Assembly (NCBI GenBank): GCA_963920635.1
Contig: OY987298.1
Span: forward strand, 129,217,735-129,281,734
Reading direction: 5' to 3'
DNA length: 64,000 nucleotides
Source: Pseudeuparius sepicola
Lineage: Eukaryota; Arthropoda; Insecta; Coleoptera; Anthribidae
The position numbers and the translations under genes are program-made. Positions 1-12,444 of this stretch are shown here, in pieces (the stretch's first letter is position 1; every line of letters starts with the position of its first letter). Under the pieces are notes generated by a model. That model ran no database searches. It was not told where the DNA came from and was given only the letters and a program-made list of their open reading frames with translations.

Positions 1-1308
1 AGTGCTTCAAATCTCAATGTAATGTGTTTCTTTGTTTCAAGTGTTCCAAACTTGAAGTTACACGTGTAGAACTTTATTAACTCCTTAATACTCGGGTCAG
101 TGTCTACTTTAATTATAACTTTACTTCCTTCTTAAGCATTTAGTATTTTTGAATTCTAAGTCTGTAATTAATCTAATTAAATATTTGTAAAGTCCATATT
201 AATCTTTTCAAATTCAAATTCTCTTTGTAAATCAGCTAATTAAAAATTGAAATCAGTTTGCCACCCGAATTTTCAATATTCATTTTTTTTATTGTTCAAC
301 TACATACTTGTTGCAAATAAACAACCCACGTAATTGTTTTAAATTTGTGTTTTATTTCAAGTGTCATAAAGTCGAGTCAGTTATAACCGGTTTCGATAGC
401 CGGGCCAAAACTTACGTTATACATGTTTGACAGTTGTCTGGCTCACCATGCGCTTCCCGGAGACGAAATACAATGCAAAATACATTGTTGACCATAGGCG
501 CCATCTACTTTCCAGGACATGAAACTATAGCCGTGAGAAGTCTTATTAATACGTCAGTCAACGCTTTTACTTTCTGGTTGTCCCTTTTGTCATGCTCGCG
601 TTTCCTTCGCTGAACTTTTTCACAGGCAAATTGAACTTATTCAGCGTAGTCGCATTACGTGGAAACATACTCCCGCATATACAAATGACTTCAATTTAAT
701 AAGTAATTTAACGGGGGAAGCAGCGCCGCGAGTCAGGTGCTACTCAAATTGGGCCTGCAGATTGTTATTAGTGAGCCGGTCTTCCTGCCTGTCATTCGCG
801 AGATGGGGTGGCTTTGGGGGTTCCCCCTCGCCCGTTTTCGACACAATAGAGTGATATTTCCGGGAAGCCTTATGGCGTCTTCGCAGTGTATTTGTGTTGT
901 AAATTTATATCGTCCAAAACTAGGTTGGATGCTATAGCACATAATCAATATATCTTCCAGCATAATGTCCCCCGGTGAAAGTAGAAAAAACGTAGAGAGG
1001 AAAACGGGCCTTTACGTATCAATAAATATTTTGGGCTTTGGCTTCAAACACACCAGGTTGTTTCGTTGTGCAGTGTGATCCATACTGTATTTTACCGCAT
1101 TAATTTCTTTATTTTTTGATTTAGGAAAAATGTTAGCGCATGTAAAACTCAATGGTAATTGTGCACTGCTATATAGTCTGAGAAATCTAGACAAGACACT
1201 AATTTTTTATTCGTTGGTTTCAGTTTCCTCTAAATTCTGTTACCTATATGTTTTGACTAAGCCTTTTCACATAATTATTACTCATACTAATTTTCCATAT
1301 TCGCATAC
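1..1308. other. Interval with no recognised gene
   Basis: AT-rich DNA without a supportable coding region. A somewhat GC-richer patch at about 725-930 has short open frames on both strands, but none looks like a known protein. No terminal repeats were seen. Confidence 0.6.
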
Positions 1309-1358
1309 ATACCTATTAGGGTTTCATCAAGTCAAGTAACTTGACATTTTAACAAATT

Positions 1359-1467
1359 ACTTGACTTGACTTGATATTCGAAAATTACTACTTGACTTGA
1401 ACTTGACTTGATTTCAAGTCAAGTCAAGTCAAGTAGCTTGAATATCAAGTCAAGCCATGAATCTCTA
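1359..1467 (+). repeat. 109-bp direct repeat, copy 1 (mate 1833-1941)
   Basis: The stretch is almost identical to 1833-1941, differing at a few positions (for example GATATTCG against GATATTGG). Each copy contains self-complementary TCAAG/CTTGA arrays and ends in GAATCTCTA, the hAT right-end sequence. Copy 1 therefore looks like an extra right end placed directly before the transposase tail. Confidence 0.85.
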
Positions 1468-1470
1468 TTC

Positions 1471-1683
1471 TTGTCAACTCCAGCGTCTTCAGCTCCTATT
1501 GAAAGACAGTTTTCCAGGGCTGCTTTGACAGTTACAAAAACGCGAAATCGGTTAAGCGCCAAATCCACTAGATGCCTAATGTGCCTTAAGTCGTGGATGG
1601 AAAATGATAACATTAAAAAGTGGACTTGCAATAGTTTATTTTTGTTCTTTCCTAGTTTTTGTTCTTTCCTAGTCCTTTCCTAG
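1471..1683 (+). pseudogene. hAT transposase C-terminal dimerisation domain fragment
   Basis: The reading LSTPASSAPIERQFSRA followed by LTVTKTRNRLS is the signature of the hAT C-terminal dimerisation domain: S/T-P-A-S-S-AP-ER-FS, then the K-RNRLS helix. Only the last 45 or so residues of a transposase that normally exceeds 500 residues are present. The zinc-finger and catalytic regions are absent. The frame starts directly after an internal copy of the element's right end and is followed by an AT-rich tail. It cannot be active. Family assignment is secure; the exact clade is not determined. Confidence 0.85.
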
Positions 1684-1949
1684 TTTTGCAAAAAAGTGTA
1701 CAATGCAAAGGTTTATTATTATTATTTACTTGTAACTGCCCTAACTGATAATAAAATTTTAAATTGATAAAAAATCAAGTAATCAAGTAGCTTCAAGAAA
1801 AACTTGATTTTTCAAGTACTTGAAAAATAAATACTTGACTTGACTTGATATTGGAAAATTACTACTTGACTTGAACTTGACTTGATTTCAAGTCAAGTCA
1901 AGTCAAGTAGCTTGAATATCAAGTCAAGTCGTGAATCTCTAATACATAT

Positions 1950-3064
1950 ATTTGACTACGTCTAGAAAGGTAAGCACCTATTATTATTCAATTATATCTT
2001 CATTATTTTGTTGGTTACGGTTTTCATCTGAATCGTCTGAATCTCCTTTGCTACGTAATCTCAGCGTCGTACAATGTTTAAATAAATAAACAAAGTAACC
2101 CCAACCCCAAATAACAGAAAAATCACGAAATTATATCAACGGTCTAGGTGAATTCTAGCCTTAAGATACGAATCAAAAACTTAGTGGCAAGAATAAGAAT
2201 AATGTAATAAATTATAGAAATTTGGTGACTGTAACAAACGTTAATGATAGAACAAGCGGTAGCTTAGTAGGTATAAGTATTGATATGGATATGAAAAGGC
2301 TTTAGTTACGCTTATCACTATAAAATCGATTTTCTTCAAAAAATATTTCTGGCTCTCCCACTTATACCTTTTGCGGTAGTTCACCAAGGACATACACGGA
2401 CCAAACACACTTACAACACAGACACTAATTGTTTGCTTAACTGGCCTTCCAGGGGAAAAACTTCTCTAGGTTTGGCTGCGGTTAAATCAGATCATAAGGG
2501 TGAAGACTGAAGACTCTTGCGACAACTGAGAACTTCCTGGAGTTGGCCCCTCTGTGGAAGTCAGGGGCGGATTGGCCCATCTGGACACCGGGAAGAATCC
2601 CAGTGGACTGAATCATATTAGTCCGAGTGGACTGCTCCATAATATTACATAGACTCGCGAGAAAAAATCTGTAGACTTTCACAATAAATAAATATTTGCT
2701 TAAACGGTCGAAAAGCAAACCCTAAATGAGATTGACAGCTACGCAATAATTGACAAAGTTGCAGAAAACAGTAACTTGCCTTAAAAAGAACTGCTGTTTG
2801 AAATTTAAATATTTTCCAACAGATTTTTTGCCCGTCGAAAAGTTGGAACCATAAGGGAATACTCAAATGTGATATTGTCGGCTTTTTTTAGGACACTGAG
2901 AAGAAAACAAATACTTTATTTCCTCGCGCTAACGTTTCGGTCTTTTATTTAAAACCTTCTTCAGAGCTACAACCAACATAAGACAACTATTTTTATAATA
3001 ATTTAATTTAAACCACTTATAAAATGACTATAATACTATGTAAGGGAATATTTTTAATTTTTTA
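1950..3064. other. Interval with no recognised gene
   Basis: No supportable coding region. At 2925-2968 on the minus strand there is a CTGAAGAAGG...CCGAAACG arrangement reminiscent of decayed Penelope-like element ends, but its core differs from a hammerhead consensus. Confidence 0.5.
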
Positions 3065-3921
3065 GTTTAAACTACTCTGGGGCGATCATCTCTGCTACCA
3101 AAAAGATTCGTAATGAGACCATTTAACGTGGTGATGTCATTTGACATACCTGTGAAAAATTACATTTAATTAAATAAATGATCAAAATAGGCCTTATTTG
3201 TGATTTTATGGAAAAATTGATCATTTGTGGGACAATGGTCTATTTATTTGTTTTCTTGCCTCCTTTTTTGGAAAATATGAATAACCCACACGAGGTCCCT
3301 TTCCAGTTAATTTATCGAAAAAAAGTTATTTGAAAAAGTTCATTGGAATTAAACCCTATAGAACATTTTCAAGCAAAAATTTCGACAATGATAAATTTTG
3401 TTTTATTTTTTACATAACTAATAAATTTCATTTTTTCGGTGTGTCATGGAATGACTTTGGAATTGCTTGGCTATCATCCAAACGTGATATTTTTTACTTA
3501 TGGGTCCTTTGTGGGTACTATATTTTGGCTAGTTTCAAGAAAACTCATCTAACAAGGTGCATATTCGGACTATTTTCCTATTTCTGAACAACCGTTGACA
3601 TTTTTTTAAGTTATATGATCAGAATTGTCTTTAAAAAGTTCAAAAGTCAATCTATGGCACACTGAAAGAAATGAAATTTACTAGTTTTTAGATTTCCCAA
3701 AAATCGCAAATTTATCATTGTCGGAATGTTTGCCTGACAATTTTCACTTCAAGATAAAATCACATTTCAAGCAACTTCTTCAAATTACTTTTTTAGAAAA
3801 AAATAACAAATAAGGGCTAATTCAATGTCATTTTTGAAAGGTATGTCAAATGACACCATGACGTTTAACGGTCTCATTCCGAATCTGGAAGCAGAGATGA
3901 TCGCCCCAGAAAAGTTTCATC
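3065..3921. mobile_element. Fold-back element, about 860 bp
   Basis: Long imperfect inverted repeats: the left arm around 3076-3149 (CTGGGGCGATCATCTCTGCT) pairs with 3839-3911. Weaker pairing continues inward, for example CGACAATGATAAATTTT at 3381 with its complement near 3708-3723. Terminal arms are about 75 bp at high identity. There is no coding capacity and no clear target duplication, so the superfamily is unknown. Confidence 0.7.
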
Positions 3922-3984
3922 TTAGCAGAAAAATAAAAAAAATCCTTATGGTTCCAAAATAATGGTAGGTACACACAGCGACTC

Positions 3985-4956
3985 TATAATTATATGCTGT
4001 GCCAAAACATTACGATTGATCTTATAGCTGTCAAATCTCAATTATTGCTAATGAGATATAGGGCATTAAATTTCATTTTTTGAAATGGAATTATGGCTAC
4101 ATCTCCCAAAATAATCAAGCTGCTGAACTGAAATTTGGCACTGTTATTTTTTGGGGGATGGAGAATAAGCTGAAGATGTAAATTTCTACGAATCTCAAAT
4201 TTCAAAATCTTGCTCTGTTTTTGGATCGTGCCTTTATACTCTTAACTTTTTTGAGCTTATCTTCTTGGTCTTGCAGGTTCATCATTTTAGTCGATCTTTT
4301 CATTTTATAACAAAAGTGTACTCTTGTCTCATAACGATAAAATCAACCGTTTGCGTTGAAATTGGCAAAACATGCCCCAACATTCTCTATTTTAAATAAA
4401 ATTAGTTCTAAAAATAAATATTAAATATATATTTTATTAAGAATTGTGGCCTGCTTGACCTATATTCTCGAACAGTCTTTGACTGTCCCAATCCGTCCCT
4501 GGTGGAAGTGGTCTTATTATGACTGGAAACAAAAACCTAATACATCATTAATGCTCACTTCATATACACAAGTTATAAACTTACCCCCTAAGGAGGGATT
4601 TCCTGTTTAATAAGGTCCCTGATGACAGTAGGAAAGTACATTTTTGTTGCAAATGAAAAGATGCACTAAAGTGATGGACGCACGAGACCAAAAAGATAAT
4701 CTCAAAAAAAGTTACGGGTAAAAGCACGATACAAAAATAGTGGCGCCCTCTGTGAGATACGTAGAAATTGACATAATCAGCTTGATTATTTTGGAAGATA
4801 TTACCATATAATTTCATTTCTAAAAGAGAACTACAAAGCCCTGTATCTCAGGAACGGATAACTTTCGCACCTATATATTTATGTGAGCCATCCAACTTAC
4901 AACGAGCTTTTCTACAAATGTCAAAGTCTTGATCAAAAAACCTGGGACACCCTGTA
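3985..4956. mobile_element. Degenerate CAGGGTG fold-back, core family D
   Basis: The right end reads GACACCCTGTA at 4946-4956. The arms carry the same internal module as the full-length copy at 19068-20242: the block around 4098-4140 (ATCTCCCAAAATAATCAAGC) and 4245-4330 recurs inverted at 4640-4800. The left end is too eroded to place exactly. Confidence 0.6.
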
Positions 4957-6962
4957 TAAATTTTTATAAATCATTAGCATGGCTACTTCAAGTTGTGACA
5001 CGCGGTTCCAAAGGTGGATATGAAAATTCGGTGGGAAATCTTATACAATATAAAAAAACTTTTCAACTTTCGAATACAAAAATTAAAATTTAAAGGTTAG
5101 GAAGACCAACACCGGTTTTGAAACTAACTCAAACTTTCCTTAAAAGCAAGAAAGGTCAGTCTTACACTTATGTACCTACCTGTAAGTAAATATTTTACGA
5201 AATAGCAAATCCATCAATAGAGATATGTATTTATAACGATAAACTGTAATTACCAAGGAGGAAAACGTTTGTTCGCCATTATTGCATAGTCCTTACCACA
5301 GTAGATAGAATTTTTACAGCATTTATAAAAACTACAGCTTACGTAAATTCGAAAGCAGGCATTAGGTTGGTTGCCCCGAAGGCCCCATACGAATACAATG
5401 TCTACATGGAACAACAGTATAGTACGTTGTGCTTGTATGTGGTATATCCACTAAAAATAACTGCTCTTCCAGTGGAGGCTACAGCGAGCACCCGTCAAAA
5501 TGCGTGATCACACAAAATCCATATTTTGTTTGATGTCGAAACGGCCGCCCCAAAAAATGGCCGTCACTCCACTTTCGAACGCAATGGAAATCCAAACCCG
5601 GTTAACAACGTTGCGTAATCCGCGCGTGCCAGCACGGGCCACGTCAAATATTAACAACTTCATTATGGCATCCACCAGCCAGTTAATTGGGTCTGAATAA
5701 GTGATGGCGGTTTCGCACTTCGCCGGCGCGAACATTCGACGATTCAAACAGAGAAGTGTCCGAACGCCACAACGGGACGGACTGTGGCGAGGGTAAAGAG
5801 ATAAACGAACGCAAATTACAGTTGGAGTTGCAGTAGGTATAGCTTTAGAGATTTTAACGCGTTCACGGTTGGGTTTTAATAGAAATTCTCTCCATTCTAT
5901 GAAATGAATTTATCACCGGATTTGTTTTAAAGCGCATGATGTAAATTCCTTCAAAAAGTTCGCAGTGCGGGATGTTTTTTTATTTATTATTTGGAAACTT
6001 AACTTTAACATTAGCTTTTGCTTCGAAAAGTAGACAAAATGCCCAACTCAAACGTAACTTTCGCTATCTGTTAAAAGAGACAATTTAAAAATAGCTTAAA
6101 ATGGGCTAATTTGTTAAAGTTTCAGTTGGGATGTCCTATACTATTTCGGTCAGGGGCAAAACCGAGGCACAAAGGAAAAGAGGCACGTAGACTCGATCGA
6201 TGACGTCACATGCACACTCGGGCCGATTCTAACTAAGAAATTCCATGATTTGAGGTGTTTTGGAGAGTTTTAGAGCAATTTTTTTTTATTTTCCAGATTA
6301 TTTTCCATGAACATAATAATAATGAAATTCAACAATTATTATTAAAGGTGGCTTTATGCAGCACTCGTTATCGCTTCTATGTCACTTCATTATCATTTTA
6401 TAGAGCCCATTACAGCAGATTACAAAGATGAAAGTAAATTATCTTCTAGTGTGATGACAATGAAATGTTAAAGAAATGAAAACTGCATAAAAATCTCATG
6501 CAGCAATCAACATTATGAACATTTATATTTTTATTAATGATAGTGAAGGGACAGTGAAGTTGAAATATGTATGCCTGGCGTAAATAAAAGTACGTGATCG
6601 ATGACGTTCCGCGAAATAAGGCGATTGGTCAATAGGCCATAAAATATCACCGCGTCTGGCAACAGGGACGTACTCGATCGCAAAAGCGTATTCATGAGGT
6701 TTTATCTTGTTGTTTTCAGATATTTAGACACTGCAACAAATAATTTTATCGTTGTTTTGACTCATTTTCATTAAGCCAATACATTTTTTGCGAAATATTT
6801 TCACGTAAACAATTTTAAAAGTAAAATTAAATAAAGGTCGTACCTCAGTGCGGCTCTGGCGAAAATCTCAACGCACACGTTCTTGTTTACATTAGGCGTG
6901 AAGAGTTTTAGTAGATATAGAAACAAACGTAGTAAACCCAATGAAAATAAAAAATACTGAGG
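4957..6962. other. Interval with no recognised gene; GC-richer patch
   Basis: No supportable gene. A patch of balanced composition at about 5470-5830 has short frames on both strands without family resemblance; it could be conserved non-coding DNA. CGATCGATGACGT occurs twice, near 6194 and 6597, in the same orientation. Confidence 0.45.
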
Positions 6963-8393
6963 TATGGTATTTCTAAAGTCACTTGAAGCAGCATAAAAAA
7001 CTCTAAGGGCGGTGGCCCACAGCGCGATTTCGGCGCGATTTCCCGTGCGCGATAAACCACGCGGAAAATCGCGGTCACAAAATACACGTCATCAAATGGA
7101 GGGCTCGCCCATTAGCGATTCAACAGAAAATAACGCGGCGGTATGCCGCGATCGCAAAACCCCGCGATTTGGCGGCGCGGCGCGTTTTCATATCGCGTGA
7201 TTTTTGAACGCCAATAGGAGCAAATGTGCTGTAGCCCACTAGGACGCAATAATTAGCGGCATTTGGAGTTGGGTGTTGCCACTGTGTGCATCTTTCTTGC
7301 TACCTACCTTAAAGTTACTGTCACCATTTCTGTTGGAGGTATGCAATCTCTCATTTGAGTATCTTGAAAACATATAGAATCTTTTAATTGAACAACTAAA
7401 TAATCAAAGGTGTCTGTGCTCGTTCGAAAGTAGTTAAAAAAATTATCCGGATTTTCTCTTAACTTATCGAATATTGTATAAAATGCACCTTAGAGGTATC
7501 TAGCTTTTAAAATTGGATGCACCCAGTATCGTCTTTGACTGCAAATTACTTGTTGTTTTTTTTTTCTTCTGCATATAAATAACGCCAATAAAATTAACTC
7601 TCTGCGATCCATCTCTGAACTGCACTGTATCGACTAACGCAAATTGCACTAATAAACGATGTTATCGCGTTTTCGCTTGTGGGCGAGCATTTTACGGAAG
7701 TAGCGCGATTTATTGCGCGCGGGAAATCGCGCCGAAATCGCACTGTGGGCCACCGCCCTAATTCGCGTCACAAAAAAGGATATAGGACATAAGCGTCACG
7801 CAGTTTTCAAAAATATACATATTCTACAAGCAACATAATATTTCACTTTTAAGGTTGTCCTCAAACATAACGTAAAGGTTAATGCACCATATAATATTGT
7901 CAAAAGCTCTCTAAAAAGCGATATCGATTACGACTACTATTTACGCAAGTATATCCTAAAATCTGTGAAATTATCGCACGCCTATCCACCGCATTTCGCT
8001 GTACAAGGTACAAGTGGCTGGCCGACGAACAGTGTAGCCCATGCAAGTATTGGTGATATATTATATTAGGCGAGCATGCAGTCACTCGTTTTTACTACAC
8101 TATCGTCTCTGTCTCCTTCATCTCCTTTTACTTCTAATACCAGGTGCGGTTTAGTATGGTTAAAAAAGTGTTCTGTCTCGTATTTTATTGCCGGAAGCGC
8201 CTGTTCTCGAGATACTCTGGTAAGATATAAAAAAAACTCACTTGGAACACAGTGATACACGAGCGCGATCTATTTCATAGCATTTACCATACTCTGCTAC
8301 TGGTAAAAATACCAGACTTATCAGCTGAAATCCCCCTATAAAATTCAAAGGTTTTTATGCTGTTCCATTCCAAGTGACTTTAGAAATACTATA
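6963..8393. mobile_element. Candidate fold-back element interrupted by a PIF/Harbinger-like element
   Basis: GGTATTTCTAAAGTCACTTG near 6967 pairs with its complement around 8370-8388, and GCAGCATAAAAA near 6990 pairs with TTTTTATGCTG near 8352. These are terminal inverted repeats of about 45 bp. The insertion at 7004-7761 sits just inside the left end. The family is unknown. Confidence 0.45.
7004..7761. mobile_element. PIF/Harbinger-like miniature element with TAA target duplication
   Basis: The element proper is 7007-7758. Both ends begin GGGCGGTGGCCCACAG and stay complementary for about 50 bp with few mismatches, rich in GCGCGATTT motifs. TAA flanks both sides (7004-7006 and 7759-7761), which fits the 3-bp TWA duplications typical of PIF/Harbinger. 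There is no transposase, and the interior is unique AT-rich DNA. Assignment rests on end structure and duplication only. Confidence 0.7.
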
Positions 8394-9782
8394 CACACTA
8401 TTTGTTTCAGCAATTAAGTACGTAGAAATAAATATAATATAATGAATGAAAATAAGAAATATCACTTACTAGCTAATTTATCTAGTTCTCTCTTAGCCTT
8501 ATGCGCCATTATTCTATCATTTTGAATTTTTCGATAATTATTGTGTTTTTCGCCACCAACCTGGCTTTTAATCAGTTTGGTGGCAGAAAACTCAATTAAA
8601 AAATTAAATGGATCTGTTCGCGCCACAAATAAATTTTTGAAAATATTTCTTATATTTTATCTACTAAAATATTTATTTTGATATAAATATGTTTTCCAAC
8701 GTAGCCAAAACTTTTTAAAATTAACTGATGATAGGATATACCGCAAGAACAATTTCCTTCTGTTAACAACGACATTTTGTGCAGAATTTTGAGACAATTG
8801 CATACTGCCCCTGTTTTTTTTTTCAATTAAATGATGATATATGGTCTTGCCTGAATTTTTTAAGCTTAATATTACATAAGAAAGGATAACTCCATATGAG
8901 GATTTTGTATAGCTGCATATGCACGAACACCGTGCCGATAGCCATGTGCCTCGGTGCGCCTCTACTTGAGAGCGTGAACGAGGCGTTCGGCGTGAGCCTG
9001 AAAGTGTGACTTTGTAGCGGAGGGGGTGCAGGCCTTCTATTCCCGTGTGCCTCTGCAAAACAGTTGAAGATTATTCCTTATAAATTCTTCGACACTAACG
9101 ACTATTTAACAAACTTTCACGGTGGACATTGTATACATTCAATTTTTTTTGTTGCGGATTAACACTTCCCTAGGCTAGTTTTTAGGCTAGTGTTCACGTT
9201 GATAGGACAACCCAACTTTTAACAAGTGTTTTACTTTCAATCTTGATTTTTGTTGCACAGTTGCACTCTTATCCAAAATAAAAATAAAAACTTCATATAT
9301 GTAATACCTAACTGTAAATTAAAAATTTGGTTAAGTCAGATAGCTACGACACTACATGAATATATGCTTGGACCAAATTTCAACTCAATCCCACTAGGTA
9401 TATAGTTTTACCATAATAGCCATCTTTGTGCGGAGAAGTACGATGTTTCTCGATAATTATAACTTCAGATAACCCTCTAATGTAGGGTGCTATATTATAG
9501 GATTCAAGGTGACACTTTGTTTATCCAGTGCTGCATTTTTTAAATAAGAACACAGCATTATTTATTATATAATTTTTTGCAACCCATTTTCAATTGCGCT
9601 GCCTCCGACCACGGGGTATTCCAAATAGCACTGATGTTTAATAAAAGTTGGACCAGAGACGCTATTCCCTGATATTTTCTCTGCCGCAGAAATGATTTAG
9701 TGGAACAACAGGGAACGACAACAAAATTTCCTTTTAGGCAGGTCAAGTGGCAGTTCGTCGTCACTTTAAATATGTCATGGGT
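8394..9782. other. Interval with no recognised gene
   Basis: AT-rich. A GC-richer stretch at about 8930-9050 has no clear family or repeat structure. Confidence 0.5.
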
Positions 9783-9987
9783 TTGCATTCAATGCAGGCC
9801 GAATTTTTGTAATCGCTAGGTAGCGCTATCCGTCAACCATTGACAGCGCTGTAATCGCTGCCGTGGTATGTTGAAGGACCAATTTATAACTTGGTGTGGC
9901 CTGTCATCAGGTTTTTTTGTAGGTTATGTTTATGTATTTTCTTGAAATCGGCATTATAATGTCCCAAAATCGTCATTAAAAGCACAG

Positions 9988-10024
9988 AAATCGTACAATA
10001 ATGTAGCCCATTATTGTACGATTT
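9988..10024. repeat. Perfect hairpin, 16-bp arms
   Basis: AAATCGTACAATAATG and its exact complement are separated by the 5-base loop TAGCC. It lies in an AT-rich interior and could be a transcription terminator-like or cruciform structure. Confidence 0.85.
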
Positions 10025-10292
10025 TTTCAATAAGTAGGCCTTGGCGAGATGTAAACATCAAACGTCAGACGCGGAGAAATCGCCCGTCAAAAGTGACCAA
10101 ATATTCAAAACCCGGCCGATAAAGGCTCATTTAACTTTTCGTGCACATTGCGAAATTGTCTCCTATAGAAGCGCAATCCTTCAGTATACATATTTTAGTA
10201 AATTTGAATATCAATAGATTTGTTGTGTAGGCTGCACAAGAAGCAGCAGTTTGGTTAATAAAACATTTTTTTCGATTTCAAAAAAAATATAA

Positions 10293-10412
10293 TATGTACC
10301 TCGGCACTGGAGTTCTTTTTATGACTCATGTGGTTTATTTGCCTCGGCCAGAGGCCTCGGCAACTAAACTCCACGAGTCATAAAAAGTTGAACTTCAGTG
10401 CCTTGGTACATA
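10293..10412. repeat. 120-bp hairpin or miniature element
   Basis: Arms starting TATGTACCTCGGCACTG pair with CAGTGCCTTGGTACATA at the other end. The arms are about 55 bp with a few mismatches. The near-complete palindrome resembles a miniature inverted-repeat element nested inside the 9783-10852 fold-back. Confidence 0.75.
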
Positions 10413-10861
10413 AATAACTATTATTTTAGTTATTTTCTATTTTCGTTTTTAAAAGAACTTGATTTTCTGTGTCTATTCTTTACCATTTTGGCTAATTTTT
10501 ATAATGACGACCAAGAAATAATAAACAACTGCACAGAGTTGGTGATACAAGAAGCAAGTTTAATCACTTTTCCACAATTGTATCTTATACAATTTCCCAA
10601 CCTTCCATTTTTTATTTATTTATTGCGTGAATTGGAAAAATAAATATAATTAACGATACCCCAACAAGAATTTCGAGGTTAGCATTTCAGAATAAGAGAG
10701 AGAGCAGGAACGATAAAGAAAATCTAGCAAAAATGAAATCGCTGTCGAACCAAGGGCAGCGATAGCTAGCGCTATCTGTCATTTTTGTTCAATGCACATT
10801 GACGAAAGTGCTGGCAGCGATTACAGATTTGGGAGCGCATTGAACGCAACCATTGATTTTG

Positions 10862-12325
10862 CATAGGCGCCGACTTTTCAAAATTTGGCTGGGTGCCCAA
10901 GGTATACAACCTCCCCCCAAATTTTTGTTTATTTATAAATATAAAATAAAAGTAAATAACAAAAAAACGAACAGTTATCACCCTGATGATTAAAAAGAAA
11001 AACGTAGATAGAATGAAATAAAATAAAGGTATTTTTATAAGAAAGGCCTCGTTTTAAAATTCAGCGGACTCTCATCCCGATGAATCAGCTGGATATCTGT
11101 CTCTTACTTCCTCCAAAGGGAAAGAAATGAGAGGAAGATATCAGCTGATTCATCCGGATGAGAGTCGGTTTTAGCTTGACTATCGCCGGGTGCTAAGTTT
11201 AAAAAACGCCTTATCTTTTCTCTCAATTTTTACTTTTGCCCAAAAAGCTAAACTTTTTAGTTGGGTGGTAGTCATAAATTTAAAAAAAATTATAATAAAT
11301 TGAATCTTAGCGGTAGAAAATTGCGCCGCAGGCGAAAATTTTTCAAATATTCAAGGTCAAACAGTTTAAATTGGGGAAAAGAAATTCCAAGCAAAACACA
11401 TTCTTGTTAACTGGTGGTAATTTTTTTTGTTCACTATGACTCGTAATATTTGTAGCCAAGAAGTCCTACTCAGTCTTCTTTTATAGAACAACTGTGACCA
11501 ATAAAAATTTCGAAATTTGTTTTAGTGAAAGCAGAGGTGTTTGGTTACTAAAATGGGCCAAAGGCGAAATTTTTTGAAATATAAAGCACACATAGTTTAA
11601 AAGAGGTATTGGAAATTACAAAATCATAACAGTATAATGTATTTTTCGTCTTTTTTCAATGTAGGGGGCTTGAAGCCCCAAACCATATACAGCCCTGGGC
11701 TTATGTATGGAAAAAGCCAAGTCTCGTGGAATCGGTAGTTAGCTACTTGACAATAATAAGTATATTTTTCGATAAATGTATCTATGTTACACATTATTAC
11801 ATGACAATTTTCCAATTATATTCAATCAATGAATCAATGTTGTATATTCTGCGTTTAGGATAATTTCACTTGGAAATTTTTATTTTCGTCCAAAAATCCA
11901 GGAGGAGAGTAAAATCTTCAACGTACAGATGAATAGGATGATGAATAGGAGAACGTTTCAGATGTTATGTTTGCAGGCGACGATCAAAATGGAGGTGTCG
12001 CGTCGTGAGCGACATAGCAACAAAATGTGGGTGTTATTAGCGCCCAAGGACCCCCCTAAAACCGGCGCTGGCTGAATTTTAAGACGCGGTCTTTAAACAA
12101 AAACAAACAAAAAACAAAACAAAAAACGACTAGTTAGGTATCTAACTTTGCGTAAATAACGCAAAAGTGCTTAGTCTTATGGGCCATTTTATGGGGAACA
12201 TTTGACGTATAATATTTTCAAATTGTTTAGTTGTCGCCTTGTCACCTTGGCTTGAGCTACCAACACTGGCCAAACTTTTGGCCGGGTGCTCGAGCCCCGG
12301 AGCACCCGCGGAGTCGGCGCCCATG
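10862..12325. mobile_element. Candidate hAT-like element with CATAGGCGCCGACT ends
   Basis: CATAGGCGCCGACT at 10862 is matched by AGTCGGCGCCCATG at 12312-12325, one mismatch in 14. The sequence just inside (GCTGGGTGCCC and GGGTGCTCGAG) is also similar. The flanking 8-mers do not match, so a target duplication is not supported. The interior holds a 100-bp hairpin (11067-11166) and related fragments near 12050 (ACCGGCGCTGGCTGAA). Confidence 0.4.
11067..11166. repeat. 100-bp hairpin miniature element
   Basis: GACTCTCATCCCGATGAATC at the left pairs with the complementary right end ending GGATGAGAGTC. Arms are about 32 bp with one or two mismatches. Non-coding. Confidence 0.8.
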
Positions 12326-12444
12326 AGTGGAAGTAAGGTTTGATTAGCTCCACATACGAAATTGAAATTATGAGGACAAAAGTTACTTTTCTGATAAAGT
12401 TCAAAACGTAAATCAAGAGAGTTGTTACGTCAGTATAACGTATG

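Larger units (their letters stand above)
1309..1949. mobile_element. hAT-type non-autonomous element with 8-bp target duplication
   Basis: The element runs 1317-1941. Its left end TAGGGTTTCATCAAGTC and right end (inverted) TAGAGATTCACGACTTG are imperfect inverted repeats. The flanking 8-mers ATACCTAT (1309-1316) and ATACATAT (1942-1949) match at 7 of 8 bases, as expected for a hAT target duplication. Both ends are packed with CTTGA/TCAAG motifs, plausibly transposase-binding subterminal repeats (inference). Inside is a hAT transposase tail (1471-1683). The size, about 625 bp, means it cannot encode a whole transposase. Confidence 0.8.
9783..10852. mobile_element. Fold-back candidate with TTGCATTCAATGC ends
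   Basis: The left end TTGCATTCAATGC (9783) is matched by the inverted right end TTGCGTTCAATGC (ending about 10850). Both ends carry TGTAATCGCT and TAGCGCTATC motifs a short way inside. The interior contains two separate hairpins (9988-10024 and 10293-10412). No coding capacity; family unknown. Confidence 0.5.

Noticed and set aside
2925..2968. Second hammerhead-like motif (CTGAAGAAGG...CCGAAACG on the minus strand)
   Set aside because: The core has CTGAAGA rather than CTGATGA and the stems could not be formed convincingly.
5508..5747. Minus-strand open frame of about 80 codons as a host exon
   Set aside because: An equally open frame exists on the other strand, with no splice-site support and no recognised domain.
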